Source: Flavobacterium psychrophilum (lineage in GTDB: Bacteria; Bacteroidota; Bacteroidia; Flavobacteriales; Flavobacteriaceae). From it: a DNA stretch of 30,911 nt. Below are positions 1 to 7,992 of this stretch, piece after piece (position 1 is the first letter of the stretch; every line of letters starts with the position of its first letter). The translations under genes were made by a program, and so were the position numbers. The stretch is from positions 1 to 30,911 of the forward strand of contig CAMCBB010000005.1 of assembly GCA_945872875.1 (NCBI GenBank), written 5' to 3'. The notes under the pieces are model-generated. The model was given only the letters and a program-made list of their open reading frames with translations, was not told the DNA's origin and did not search any database.

Positions 1-2
1 AA

Positions 3-872
3 TTAAAAAACTCTATACATATTAAATCCAAAGAATATATCTTTTCCTTGATTGATACCTGAAGCAGTTGTATAATAAGAAACATCATTCATTGTTTGAC
101 TATTTGACAATACTAATTGAAATACATGCCCACCAGTTTCAATATCTAAGCCCAGAGTCATTGGGTTATGGTAAGTATAATCATAGGCTTTAGGTAAATT
201 TAATCTTGCTGCATAATCTAAGTTAATGCTTAGCCTTTTTGAAATTTTAAATCTTGCTCCAGTACCAAGTAAATAAGTGTTTTTTTGCTCGGTAAGTTCA
301 TCATATAAATTTTTATGAACTAAAATTGGATTTAATATAACCGAAACTGAATTATTTACTTTTCGAGATACAATTAATTGCGAACTATAAGCCAATCGAT
401 CATTAAATTTTAAATCAGGATATAAATCTGTTTTCAAATCACTTCTAATATCCATTGTGTTATACCCAACTATTGTAACTGGAAATCCATCAATTTCTTG
501 ATTTGCCATTTTATATTTTACAGCAAATTCATAGTTTTTTTGAAAGGTATGTCTTGAAAAACCCAGAGATAACCAATCAGTTGCGCCATAAATACCCCCC
601 AATTTTGTATAAGCTACATCTAATCCGAAAAAATTATTTAATCCATCAGTAATATCACCAAAACGGTGCGAAACTAAAAAATAAAACTCCCCTTTTGCAG
701 GTAATTTTGTTGATTGCATATTTGCCACTTGCAAACCTTTAAAGGCTGCCGATGCGATTTCTTTTTTTACTGGTTTATTTGAGTCTAGCTCATTCATCAA
801 TTCATCTTGAGCATTAGCAAATCCAAAGCAAAAAAGTAAAACTATTGACAAGGTGATTTTTTGTAATTTCAT
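3..872 (-). CDS. DUF5777-type outer-membrane beta-barrel protein
   Basis: This is a complete 289-aa gene whose stop lies at the window edge. Residues 1-21 are a Sec signal peptide ending FANAQ. The mature part is rich in alternating hydrophobic and aromatic strands, with phrases such as SHRFGDITDGLNNFFGLD and a C-terminal aromatic end (MYRVF), as expected for an outer-membrane beta-barrel. I recognise it as the Bacteroidota family DUF5777, whose function is unknown. Its start lies 6 nt downstream of the stop of the OB-fold gene, so the two are very likely co-transcribed. From memory, the family often sits near c-type cytochrome, YceI and OB-fold genes, which hints at a redox or envelope role; that part is inference. 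Confidence 0.8.
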   Translation of the reverse strand: MKLQKITLSIVLLFCFGFANAQDELMNELDSNKPVKKEIASAAFKGLQVANMQSTKLPAKGEFYFLVSHRFGDITDGLNNFFGLDVAYTKLGGIYGATDWLSLGFSRHTFQKNYEFAVKYKMANQEIDGFPVTIVGYNTMDIRSDLKTDLYPDLKFNDRLAYSSQLIVSRKVNNSVSVILNPILVHKNLYDELTEQKNTYLLGTGARFKISKRLSINLDYAARLNLPKAYDYTYHNPMTLGLDIETGGHVFQLVLSNSQTMNDVSYYTTASGINQGKDIFFGFNMYRVF

Positions 873-878
873 TTTAAA

Positions 879-1283
879 TTAGTTATTTATTAAACATTGA
901 TCCATGTTTACACTCCCCATTAAGTCATCGTAACCAATTACTCGACCTTTAACTACAATGGTTTGACCTACTATTAAATTAGAATCTAGAGCAGTTAACA
1001 CGCAAACTACTACTTCATCTAAAATAATTTCTTTATTGTTTACCGAAGTAATTTTTCCAGAGATTGCAACTGGTTTTTCTAAATATTTTTTGTTGGCTTC
1101 TGTCTCATTTGCTACAAACTTTGCAACAAATTCTTTTGCAGTTAGTGTATATGCCGCTTCTTCACTTTTTAAATCTCTTTTGCCACCATAATAAGCATAA
1201 TATCTAGCTGAAAAAAATACTCCAACAGCAAATAATATCACTATTATACAAATTTTAAATATTTTAGATAGCTTTTGATTCAT
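879..1283 (-). CDS. Membrane-anchored OB-fold (tRNA_anti-like) protein
   Basis: A 134-aa protein with one N-terminal membrane helix at about residues 8-26, then a short basic/tyrosine linker and a C-terminal OB-fold-like domain at about residues 65-132 (pattern KPVAISGKITSVNNKEIILD followed by GQTIVVKGRVIGYDD). This matches the tRNA_anti-like/OB-fold small proteins of Bacteroidota. The soluble domain probably faces the periplasm, so nucleic-acid binding is unlikely to be its job. Two cysteines (C94, C130) lie in the domain and could pair. It is followed after 6 nt by the DUF5777 barrel gene. It is preceded by a terminator-like hairpin, so it may have its own promoter. Function unknown. Confidence 0.75.
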   Translation of the reverse strand: MNQKLSKIFKICIIVILFAVGVFFSARYYAYYGGKRDLKSEEAAYTLTAKEFVAKFVANETEANKKYLEKPVAISGKITSVNNKEIILDEVVVCVLTALDSNLIVGQTIVVKGRVIGYDDLMGSVNMDQCLINN

Positions 1284-1303
1284 AGAGAAAATGTTAAGTA
1301 TAG

Positions 1304-1329
1304 CAACAAAAAATGGCGCTTACACGCCA
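1304..1329 (-). terminator. Rho-independent-like terminator after the DOMON gene
   Basis: A 5-bp GC-rich stem (TGGCG at 1314-1318, CGCCA at 1325-1329) with a 6-nt loop. On the minus strand it is followed by a T-rich run (complement of 1304-1313). It lies between the DOMON gene and the OB-fold gene and probably ends or attenuates the ankyrin-DOMON transcript. The stem is short, so strength is uncertain. Confidence 0.5.
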
Positions 1330-1384
1330 AATTTAGTCAATTATATTTTAAATTAATTTGATTTAACTTAATAAAATATTGAAA

Positions 1385-2146
1385 TTAGTTTATAATGATT
1401 TGCTTCCAAGATTTTTCAGAATCATTTTTCAATTCTAATAAATAAACTCCAGAAGATAATCCATCTAAAGCAATTTCAATTTCGTTAGAATCAGAATTAA
1501 ATTTAATCTCTTTAACAAAAGCTCCTGTTTGAGAGTATAAATTGATATTAGTCAATTCAACATTTGTTTTTAAAGTAAAATGTCCATTTGATGGATTAGG
1601 AAAAACAGATACCGATTCTAAAGAAAATTCATTATTACTCAAAGTAAAGTTTCCTGTTGCAAAACCTCTGTTTGTTCCTTGGTGATTTGATAATGATGTA
1701 GAAGCACTATTAGCCCTTGCCCAGGCCAAACTTATAGAATTTGTTGAAGCATAAGGTAACTGAAAATCATTACTGTCTGAATTTGTCAAAGAACGCTCTA
1801 ATGTTAATGTTCTAACACCCAAGATCGCATTATCTGAAACAGTTATCCAATCTTGACTAGAATCCATTGAAGGGGAAGCAAATCCACCATAATTTCTATC
1901 TGACAATGATGTAGTATAAACAAGCACATCTCCACTTGCCATACTAAATCCAGAAACAACTCCTAGTCCTAGAGCAAACCATCTATCAGAAGGACCTGTT
2001 AATACTAATGTAACTTTTGATGTTGAATTGTTTAAGGTTAAACTAGCCGTCATGTTAGAGGTTAAATTGATTATACCAGTTGACTTGCTCTGAGAAAATC
2101 CAGAAAAACAAACAAGAGTTAATAATAAAATAGTAATTTTTTTCAT
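1385..2146 (-). CDS. Secreted DOMON-like domain protein with T9SS type A sorting domain
   Basis: A 253-aa protein with a signal peptide (residues 1-18, ending FSGFSQ). A DOMON-like beta-sandwich spans about residues 22-168: RWFALGLG, then GFSMASGDVLVYT, SQDW, LAWARA and LSNHQGTNRGF. A C-terminal T9SS type A sorting domain spans about 180-253 (VFPNPSNGHF, SSGVYLLEL, KQIIIN). DOMON domains bind heme or sugars. M69 and H155 sit where the Met/His heme ligands occur in cytochrome-type DOMON domains, so heme b binding is possible but is inference. The start is 5 nt downstream of the ankyrin gene stop, so the two are co-transcribed. The protein is expected at the cell surface or released. Confidence 0.8.
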   Translation of the reverse strand: MKKITILLLTLVCFSGFSQSKSTGIINLTSNMTASLTLNNSTSKVTLVLTGPSDRWFALGLGVVSGFSMASGDVLVYTTSLSDRNYGGFASPSMDSSQDWITVSDNAILGVRTLTLERSLTNSDSNDFQLPYASTNSISLAWARANSASTSLSNHQGTNRGFATGNFTLSNNEFSLESVSVFPNPSNGHFTLKTNVELTNINLYSQTGAFVKEIKFNSDSNEIEIALDGLSSGVYLLELKNDSEKSWKQIIIN

Positions 2147-2151
2147 AGTTT

Positions 2152-2667
2152 TTATTTAAATAGATTAATAATTAATTCGTTTTTTGTACTTACAGCATAT
2201 TCAAAAGCTGTTTTTCCTTGTTTATCGATAATACTTTTATTCGCTTTATGATCTAAAAGTAATTGTATCATTTTTTCATTTTGAAACTGTACTGCATACA
2301 TCAAAGCAGTTATTCCATTTATGTCGGTCAAATCTGGATTTGCTTTATTTAGCAATAAGATTTCAGCCATTTCTATATTTCCTTTTATAACACAAGCCAT
2401 TAATGCCGTTCCATTAGTGCTTGTATAATCTAAATTTGCTTTTTTTTCAACTATAAATTTCGCAACTTCATTATTGTTTTTATAACAAGCAAGAATTAGT
2501 ATACTTGAAGAATTGGAATCTACAGAGTCGATTATTTTTTTATTCTTTTCGTATTCAGAACTAATTTCATTTAAAGTTCCTTTTCTAGCAATATCAAAAC
2601 AATTCTTTTCTTGAGAAATTATCATGTTTGAAAAAACCAAAAAAAACAAAACAAAAATAGGTTTCAT
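2152..2667 (-). CDS. Secreted ankyrin-repeat protein
   Basis: A 171-aa protein with an N-terminal signal peptide (about residues 1-19, hydrophobic FVLFFLVFSNMIIS) and three to four ankyrin repeats from about residue 50. The repeats show the usual pattern: NGTALMACVIKGNIEMAEIL at 85-104, NGITALMYAVQFQNEKMIQL at 117-136, then QGKTAFEYAV. It is a protein-protein interaction scaffold, probably periplasmic. It is the first gene of a minus-strand pair with the DOMON gene. Short periplasmic ankyrin proteins often accompany catalases or redox enzymes in bacteria, so a chaperone-like or protective role toward the DOMON protein is a reasonable but unproven guess. Confidence 0.85.
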   Translation of the reverse strand: MKPIFVLFFLVFSNMIISQEKNCFDIARKGTLNEISSEYEKNKKIIDSVDSNSSSILILACYKNNNEVAKFIVEKKANLDYTSTNGTALMACVIKGNIEMAEILLLNKANPDLTDINGITALMYAVQFQNEKMIQLLLDHKANKSIIDKQGKTAFEYAVSTKNELIINLFK

Positions 2668-2735
2668 TTATATAAAATTAATCTCTATAAATATATGAAA
2701 AAAAAATAATTATCCAAAAAAAATAAAAATAGTTG

Positions 2736-4919
2736 TTACAACACTAGTAAACCGTTATTTCTTAATTGATTAATAGGTTTTGAAAACCAAAAAAGTTCAA
2801 AATCCTCAAATTCAATTTCATATTCAGATTTAATTTGCTGTAGCGAATACACTGCGCCTTCATAAACAGAAATCTTTTTAAGTAAAAGCAATAACCAATT
2901 TGCCTTACCTTCCTCTAAATTAATTTTAAAAGTATCGGTTTTACTTTGAAAAGTCAATTCCATCATTTGCCAACTCATCCCTTTTTTTGATTTGGAAAAT
3001 GAGGAAATTTCCGGCTTAGTTCCAAGCCAAAAAACTTTTGCAAAAGGTTTGAAAGAAAAATCTTCATCCTTTTCTAAACAAGTATAGATATAGTCGGAAA
3101 CAATTTTAGTATTCGGTATTTTAAAATCAAACCAATCTTGCAAAGTATAATCAAAACACATTCCGTGCATAAAATTATATAAAGATTTCTTTAAGCCATA
3201 GCTAAATTGCTCATGATCAATTCCGGTTTTATCTGTAAAGTTAATGTCATTATTAGCAAATAAAATTTCATTTTGCTCAGGAATAACTCCAAATTCCCCT
3301 GGATTCAATCCCACAGGAGAATGTGCCGTCATGGCAAATTGATGCCAAAAACCAGATTGGATAATTCCTAATTCAAACATTTGGCGCACCATCTCCAAAC
3401 TATCAATTGTTTCCTGAATGGTTTGTGTTGGATAGCCATACATTAAATAAGCATGAACCATTATGCCGCTTTCAGTGAAATTTAGCGTTACTTGGGCAAC
3501 TTGGGCAACCGAAACTCCTTTTTGAATTAAATCTAATAGTCGGTCAGATGCCACCTCTAGTCCTCCTGAAACCGCAATACAACCCGATTCTTTCAATAAA
3601 TACGTTAAATCAGCCGTGAAACTTTTTTCAAATCGTATGTTAGTCCACCAACTGACTACTAATTTTCTTCGGATAATTTCTAAAGCAACTTCACGCATTA
3701 ATGCCGGCGGAGCCGCTTCATCAACAAAATGAAAGCCAGTTTCTCCTGTTTGCAAAATGAGTGCTTCCATCCTATCCACAATAGTTTTGGCAGCAACCGG
3801 TTCGTATAATTTAATATAATCTAGAGAAACATCACAAAAAGTACATTTACCCCAATAACAACCGTGTGCCATGGTAAGTTTATTCCACCTGCCATCACTC
3901 CACAAACTGTGCATTGGATTGGCAATTTCAATAACCGAAATGTACTTATATAAAAGCAAATCCGAATAATCAGGGGTGCCAACTTGGCTTTGTTTATAAT
4001 CCGTTTTAGTAGTGTTATTCTTGTAAGATACTTTTCCTTTTTCTAAAATATAGGTTCGCTTTAATTCGACTTCAGCTGGTTCAGTTTGTCCTACTGAATT
4101 GTAAATTAATTCTAAAGGGAGTTCGCCATCATCTAAAGAAATAAAATCGAAAAACTCAAAAACACGCTGGTCTTTCAATTCTCGGAGTTCGGTATTAGGA
4201 AACCCACCACCCATGGCTATTTTGCAATTCGGAAAATTTGATTTAATATATTGGGCACATTTAAATGCACTATATAAATTACCTGGAAAAGGCACAGAAA
4301 AACAAACTAATTTAGGATGAATATCTTTTATTCGTTCCTTTAATATCTTTAGTGTAATACGATCGATATATGTTGGTTGGTTTTGCAAATGCAAATACAA
4401 TTCATCAAAAGAGTTGGCACTTCTACCCAATCGCTCAGCATACCTACTGAATCCAAAATTTTCATCAACGCACTCTACAATATAATCAGACAAATCTTCA
4501 AGATATAAAGTAGCCAGATGCTTGGCTTTATCTTGCATTCCCATGTTTCCAAATGCCCATTCCATGTCATCTAATTGATTAAAACGGGATGCTTCTGGAA
4601 GAAAATTTCCACTGCAAATAGTTCGCGCCAAGGACTGATTTTTTCCTTGCAAAAAAGAAACAACCGAATCGATTGTTTTTATATATTCCTCTTTAAGAGA
4701 GTAAATTCGGGTTGCGTTAGCAGACTTAGAATTTGAATCAACTTGAAACAATGATATTAAACCTTCTTTTGAAAATAACTCAAGAATAACTTCTATTCCC
4801 AAATCCATTTGAAAAGACTCAATACTTTTGGTATTTAAAAATCCTTTAATATATGCCGATGCGGGATACGGCGTATTTAATTGGGTGAAAGGAGGAGTTA
4901 TTATTAGAATATCTTTCAA
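2736..4919 (-). CDS. B12-binding-type radical SAM protein
   Basis: A 727-aa protein. Residues about 1-290 hold the cobalamin-binding Rossmann-type region (CFSVPFPGNLYSAFK, then KIAMGGGFPNTELREL and the FISLDDGELPLE stretch). The radical SAM core follows at about 345-560. The cluster motif HGCYWGKCTFCD has C354, C359 and C362, which is C-x4-C-x2-C rather than the standard C-x3-C-x2-C. Other core features are FHFVDEAAPP, ISVGGLE-like AVSGGLEVASDRLL and HAYLMYGYPTQT. A C-terminal region of about 165 residues has no domain I recognise. The family uses S-adenosylmethionine and an Fe-S cluster for radical chemistry, often with cobalamin; the substrate is unknown. It is monocistronic and divergent from bshC. 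Confidence 0.8.
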   Translation of the reverse strand: MKDILIITPPFTQLNTPYPASAYIKGFLNTKSIESFQMDLGIEVILELFSKEGLISLFQVDSNSKSANATRIYSLKEEYIKTIDSVVSFLQGKNQSLARTICSGNFLPEASRFNQLDDMEWAFGNMGMQDKAKHLATLYLEDLSDYIVECVDENFGFSRYAERLGRSANSFDELYLHLQNQPTYIDRITLKILKERIKDIHPKLVCFSVPFPGNLYSAFKCAQYIKSNFPNCKIAMGGGFPNTELRELKDQRVFEFFDFISLDDGELPLELIYNSVGQTEPAEVELKRTYILEKGKVSYKNNTTKTDYKQSQVGTPDYSDLLLYKYISVIEIANPMHSLWSDGRWNKLTMAHGCYWGKCTFCDVSLDYIKLYEPVAAKTIVDRMEALILQTGETGFHFVDEAAPPALMREVALEIIRRKLVVSWWTNIRFEKSFTADLTYLLKESGCIAVSGGLEVASDRLLDLIQKGVSVAQVAQVTLNFTESGIMVHAYLMYGYPTQTIQETIDSLEMVRQMFELGIIQSGFWHQFAMTAHSPVGLNPGEFGVIPEQNEILFANNDINFTDKTGIDHEQFSYGLKKSLYNFMHGMCFDYTLQDWFDFKIPNTKIVSDYIYTCLEKDEDFSFKPFAKVFWLGTKPEISSFSKSKKGMSWQMMELTFQSKTDTFKINLEEGKANWLLLLLKKISVYEGAVYSLQQIKSEYEIEFEDFELFWFSKPINQLRNNGLLVL

Positions 4920-4933
4920 TGGGGGTTATTTTT

Positions 4934-4963
4934 CGAAAGTAAAAATACTAATTTAGTAACAAC
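4934..4963 (-). promoter_or_regulatory. Probable promoter of the radical SAM gene
   Basis: On the minus strand, GTTG (plus 4960-4963) is followed after 18 nt by TACTTTCG (plus 4934-4941), one base off the Bacteroidota -7 consensus TAnnTTTG. It lies about 15 nt upstream of the ATG in the divergent intergenic region. Confidence 0.4.
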
Positions 4964-4983
4964 TATTTTCTAATCAAATTGAA

Positions 4984-5017
4984 TTTGTAAAATGAATTTG
5001 AATTTTAAGTATTTTTG
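4984..5017 (+). promoter_or_regulatory. Probable promoter of bshC
   Basis: A TTTG (4984-4987) and a perfect -7 box TATTTTTG (5010-5017) are separated by 22 nt, with the ATG at 5032. This matches the Bacteroidota housekeeping sigma pattern, although the spacer is at the long end. Confidence 0.5.
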
Positions 5018-5031
5018 CAAAAAACAAAACA

Positions 5032-6621
5032 ATGCCAACAGATTGTATTAGCTATCAAGATTCGGGTTATTTCTCTAAATTAATCGTTGATTATTTAGAT
5101 GAAAAGTCAGAGCTAAAGCCATTTTACAATCGGTTTCCAAAAATTGAAAATTTCAAGGATCAAATAGTTGAAAAACAACAGAATTTCCCTGAGGCAAACC
5201 GACAAGTATTAGTTGCCGAACTTGAAAAACAATATTTGAATTTTGACATTTCCGTTGCTACTCAAAAAAACATTCAACTGCTACATAGCAAGAATACATT
5301 TACCATAACAACAGGCCACCAGCTGAATTTATTCTCAGGTCCGCTGTATTTTATTTACAAAATTGTTTCGACAATTAACCTTTGTAAACAATTAAAAGAA
5401 ACCTACCCCAATCAAAATTTCGTACCTGTGTTTTGGATGGCCACCGAAGACCATGATTTTGAAGAAATAAATTATTTTAATTTTAAAAGTAACAAAATCC
5501 AATGGAAAAAAGAGAGTAAAGGACCTGTTGGAAGATTAGCAACATCAGGATTAGAAGAATTACTTGACTCATTCACTAAAGAATTAGGAACAAGTGAAAA
5601 CGCAAATAATCTCAAGGAATTGTTTGAAAAATCGTATTTGAAACATACCAATTTGGCGGCTGCCACACGCTATTTAGCTAATGAATTATTTAAAGAAGAA
5701 GGTTTACTAATTGTTGATGGTGATGCTGTTTCATTAAAAAAAATAGTCGCACCCTATATAAAAGAAGAATTGCTTCATCAAACTTCCTTTGATAAAGTAA
5801 CCAAAACGGCTACTCAATTATCGAAATATAAAATACAAGTAAATCCCAGAGAAATCAATCTCTTTTACATTGAAGATGATTTACGCGAACGCATCCTATT
5901 AGAAAACGGAACCTACAAGGTAAACAATACGGCCATCTCTTTCACACAAAATGAAATTCTAAGCGAATTAGAAAATCATCCAGAAAAATTTAGTCCAAAT
6001 GTAATCTTGAGACCTTTATATCAAGAAGTGGTATTACCTAATTTATGTTATATTGGTGGTGGTGGTGAACTAGCCTACTGGCTGGAATTAAAATCAAATT
6101 TTGAAGCGAATAACATTACTTTTCCAATACTTTTATTAAGAAATTCGGTAGTAATTGCTACTTCAAAACAAGCTAAAAAAGCAACCAAATTAGGATTACG
6201 TTTTGGCAAATTATTTTTGACTCAAAAGGATTTAATCTCTCAAAAAACAAAAGAGGTTTCTAAATTATCAATAGATTTCACAAAACAAAAAGAAGCTTTA
6301 AAAATTCAATTTAAAGAACTTCAGGCTATCGCATTACAAACCGATAAATCATTTATTGGCGCAGTAAAAGCGCAAGAAGCCAAGCAAATAAAAGGCCTTG
6401 AAAATTTAGAGAAACGGTTATTAAAGGCAGAAAAACGTTTCCATACCGAATATTTAAATCGAATAATGGATTTGCAAAACGAACTTTTCCCAAATCAAAG
6501 CTTACAGGAACGCAAATTGAATTTCAGTGAATTTTATTTAGAATATGGAACTGCATTAATTCAGAAATTACTTTCAGAATTAGATCCTTTAAAACAAGAA
6601 TTCAAAGTAATCACATTATAA
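5032..6621 (+). CDS. bshC: Bacillithiol biosynthesis cysteine-adding enzyme BshC
   Basis: A 529-aa protein of typical BshC length. Conserved family blocks are visible: TTGHQLNLFSGPLYFIYKI near residue 92, VFWMATEDHDFEEINYF near 132, and RPLYQEVVLPNLCYIGGGGE near 323. A charged, probably coiled-coil region follows at about 385-480, and the usual C-terminal helices end the protein. BshC joins cysteine to glucosaminyl-malate in the last step of bacillithiol synthesis in the cytoplasm. bshA and bshB are not in the window, which is normal because bsh genes are usually scattered. It is read divergently from the radical SAM gene and is followed 68 nt later by ndk, which has its own promoter. Confidence 0.95.
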   Translation: MPTDCISYQDSGYFSKLIVDYLDEKSELKPFYNRFPKIENFKDQIVEKQQNFPEANRQVLVAELEKQYLNFDISVATQKNIQLLHSKNTFTITTGHQLNLFSGPLYFIYKIVSTINLCKQLKETYPNQNFVPVFWMATEDHDFEEINYFNFKSNKIQWKKESKGPVGRLATSGLEELLDSFTKELGTSENANNLKELFEKSYLKHTNLAAATRYLANELFKEEGLLIVDGDAVSLKKIVAPYIKEELLHQTSFDKVTKTATQLSKYKIQVNPREINLFYIEDDLRERILLENGTYKVNNTAISFTQNEILSELENHPEKFSPNVILRPLYQEVVLPNLCYIGGGGELAYWLELKSNFEANNITFPILLLRNSVVIATSKQAKKATKLGLRFGKLFLTQKDLISQKTKEVSKLSIDFTKQKEALKIQFKELQAIALQTDKSFIGAVKAQEAKQIKGLENLEKRLLKAEKRFHTEYLNRIMDLQNELFPNQSLQERKLNFSEFYLEYGTALIQKLLSELDPLKQEFKVITL

Positions 6622-6630
6622 GAGTGTTCC

Positions 6631-6661
6631 TTTGTTTATCGCAAAAAAATGTCTATTTTTG
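6631..6661 (+). promoter_or_regulatory. Promoter of ndk
   Basis: TTTG (6631-6634), exactly 19 nt, then TATTTTTG (6654-6661): an ideal Bacteroidota promoter. The ATG follows about 28 nt later, after a typical A-rich leader. This is the clearest promoter in the window. Confidence 0.7.
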
Positions 6662-6689
6662 CACCCAAATTTAAAAATAATACAAAAAA

Positions 6690-7109
6690 ATGGCTACTAA
6701 TAGAACATTTACAATGATTAAACCAGATGCTGTAGAAAACGGACATATTGGTGGAATCTTAAACATGATTACAGAAGGCGGATTTAAAATCGTTGCTTTA
6801 AAATTAACGCAATTAACTGTTGCTGATGCTCAAGCATTTTATGCTGTGCACGCCGCTAGACCTTTTTATGGAGAATTAGTTGAATTTATGTCACGCGGAC
6901 CAATCGTTGCTGCAATTCTTGAAAAAGAAAATGCAATAGAAGAATTTAGAACTTTGATCGGTGCTACTAATCCAGCTGAAGCAGCTGAAGGTACAATCCG
7001 TAAAAAATACGCAACTTCTATTGGAGAAAATGCAGTTCACGGATCTGATTCTGATGAAAATGCAGCTATTGAAAGTGCATTCCACTTTGCTGGAAGAGAG
7101 CAATTTTAA
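6690..7109 (+). CDS. ndk: Nucleoside-diphosphate kinase
   Basis: A 139-aa protein that transfers the gamma phosphate from ATP to nucleoside diphosphates, keeping NTP and dNTP pools balanced. The N-terminal block [18 protein letters not shown], the [11 protein letters not shown] block and the active-site [12 protein letters not shown] with phospho-acceptor H117 are all present. Length is normal for bacterial Ndk. It has its own promoter and ends at a strong bidirectional hairpin shared with the converging DUF721 gene. Confidence 0.98.
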   Translation: MATNRTFTMIKPDAVENGHIGGILNMITEGGFKIVALKLTQLTVADAQAFYAVHAARPFYGELVEFMSRGPIVAAILEKENAIEEFRTLIGATNPAEAAEGTIRKKYATSIGENAVHGSDSDENAAIESAFHFAGREQF

Positions 7110-7126
7110 TAAAGAGTTTATAAAAT

Positions 7127-7159
7127 AAAAAATCCCATTTCTTTGAAATGGGATTTTTT
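7127..7159. terminator. Bidirectional terminator between ndk and the DUF721 gene
   Basis: A perfect 15-bp stem (7127-7141 with 7145-7159; core AATCCCATTTC / GAAATGGGATT) has a 3-nt loop and A/T tracts on both sides. It can end ndk on the plus strand and the DUF721 gene pair on the minus strand. Confidence 0.9.
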
Positions 7160-7179
7160 ATTGCTCAAAGTTTACATTT

Positions 7180-7476
7180 TTATCTTAAAACTACCTCTTT
7201 CACCACTTCTTTTTTTAGCTCTTCATTAATCATAGCTATTATTTTTTGTTTGCCATAACTCAATTCTTCTCGCAAAACTGCAGAAGTTAGTTTAACATAT
7301 AAAGTAGTTCCTTTTAAAATCACTTCTTGGGTATAGCTATTTACTCCATTTCCCATCAAGATCTTCCAAGCTTGTTCTACATCAATTTTATCCATGCCGG
7401 TTTCAAGCTTATTTTGCTGAATAAACTGCTGCAATACTTCTGATATTGAACTTTCGTTACTTTGTCTTTTTGCCAT
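7180..7476 (-). CDS. DUF721 domain protein (DciA-like)
   Basis: A 98-aa protein matching the DUF721 family: a start of MAKRQSNESSISEVLQQFIQ, then a W-containing helix (VEQAWKILMG), a beta segment (EVILKGTTLYVKLTSAVLR) and a basic helix (KIIAMINEEL). The wider family includes DciA, the loader of the replicative helicase DnaB. In Bacteroidota the short DUF721 protein is the likely counterpart, but this has not been shown for this gene. Its ATG overlaps the stop of the upstream lipoprotein gene (TAATG), so the two are translationally coupled. Confidence 0.85.
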   Translation of the reverse strand: MAKRQSNESSISEVLQQFIQQNKLETGMDKIDVEQAWKILMGNGVNSYTQEVILKGTTLYVKLTSAVLREELSYGKQKIIAMINEELKKEVVKEVVLR

Positions 7477-7895
7477 TATTTTATTGAAAAAGGAACTTGA
7501 CGCTTATAATGATACTCTAAATTATCTTTGTTTTTCAAAATCAAAATACTGTCTTGTAAATCAATAATTTCTTCTTTCCATTTACCATAATTGGTACTGT
7601 AATTCACATAAAATTCACCATTTTGAGAGGAAATTGTAAGAATTTCCTTAATATCATTTGTTAAATAAGTTCCATCCAATTGTGGCATTACTTTTTGGCG
7701 AAATCCTTTGTGATTCTTCACAGAAAAAAAATCGATAGTTTCATTTACCTTATATTCTTTCTTGCCACCTCCCGGCATTTCTACCTTTTGTATTTCCCAA
7801 TAACCATTTATTTTTTCTAAATCCTTTTCAGAAACTGATGGTTTACAAGAATAAATTAAGAAACTAAATAATAAAAGTAAAAATGAGTTTTTCAT
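7476..7895 (-). CDS. Lipocalin-like lipoprotein
   Basis: A 139-aa protein with a lipoprotein signal peptide: a hydrophobic start then FLIYSC, giving lipidated C17. The mature domain opens with NGYWEIQKVEMPGGG, the pattern of the small lipocalin-like/DUF4488-type beta-barrels of Bacteroidota, followed by alternating beta strands. No ligand can be deduced. It is the first gene of a coupled pair with the DUF721 gene, overlapping it by one nucleotide, and is divergent from the serine hydrolase gene. The partnership of a lipoprotein with a replication-related protein is probably only positional. Confidence 0.75.
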   Translation of the reverse strand: MKNSFLLLLFSFLIYSCKPSVSEKDLEKINGYWEIQKVEMPGGGKKEYKVNETIDFFSVKNHKGFRQKVMPQLDGTYLTNDIKEILTISSQNGEFYVNYSTNYGKWKEEIIDLQDSILILKNKDNLEYHYKRQVPFSIK

Positions 7896-7992
7896 ATTAT
7901 TTATTAAAATATAAAATTACTATAATTTATCAAGAAATAAAATTATATTTGGATTAAACCTTATTTGCTTATAAAGGTCAAATATCAAAAAT

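Noticed and set aside
2732..2742. GTTG-TTA-CAAC hairpin at the radical SAM stop codon as a terminator
   Set aside because: The stem has only 4 bp; the T-rich run after it on the minus strand is not distinctive in such AT-rich DNA.
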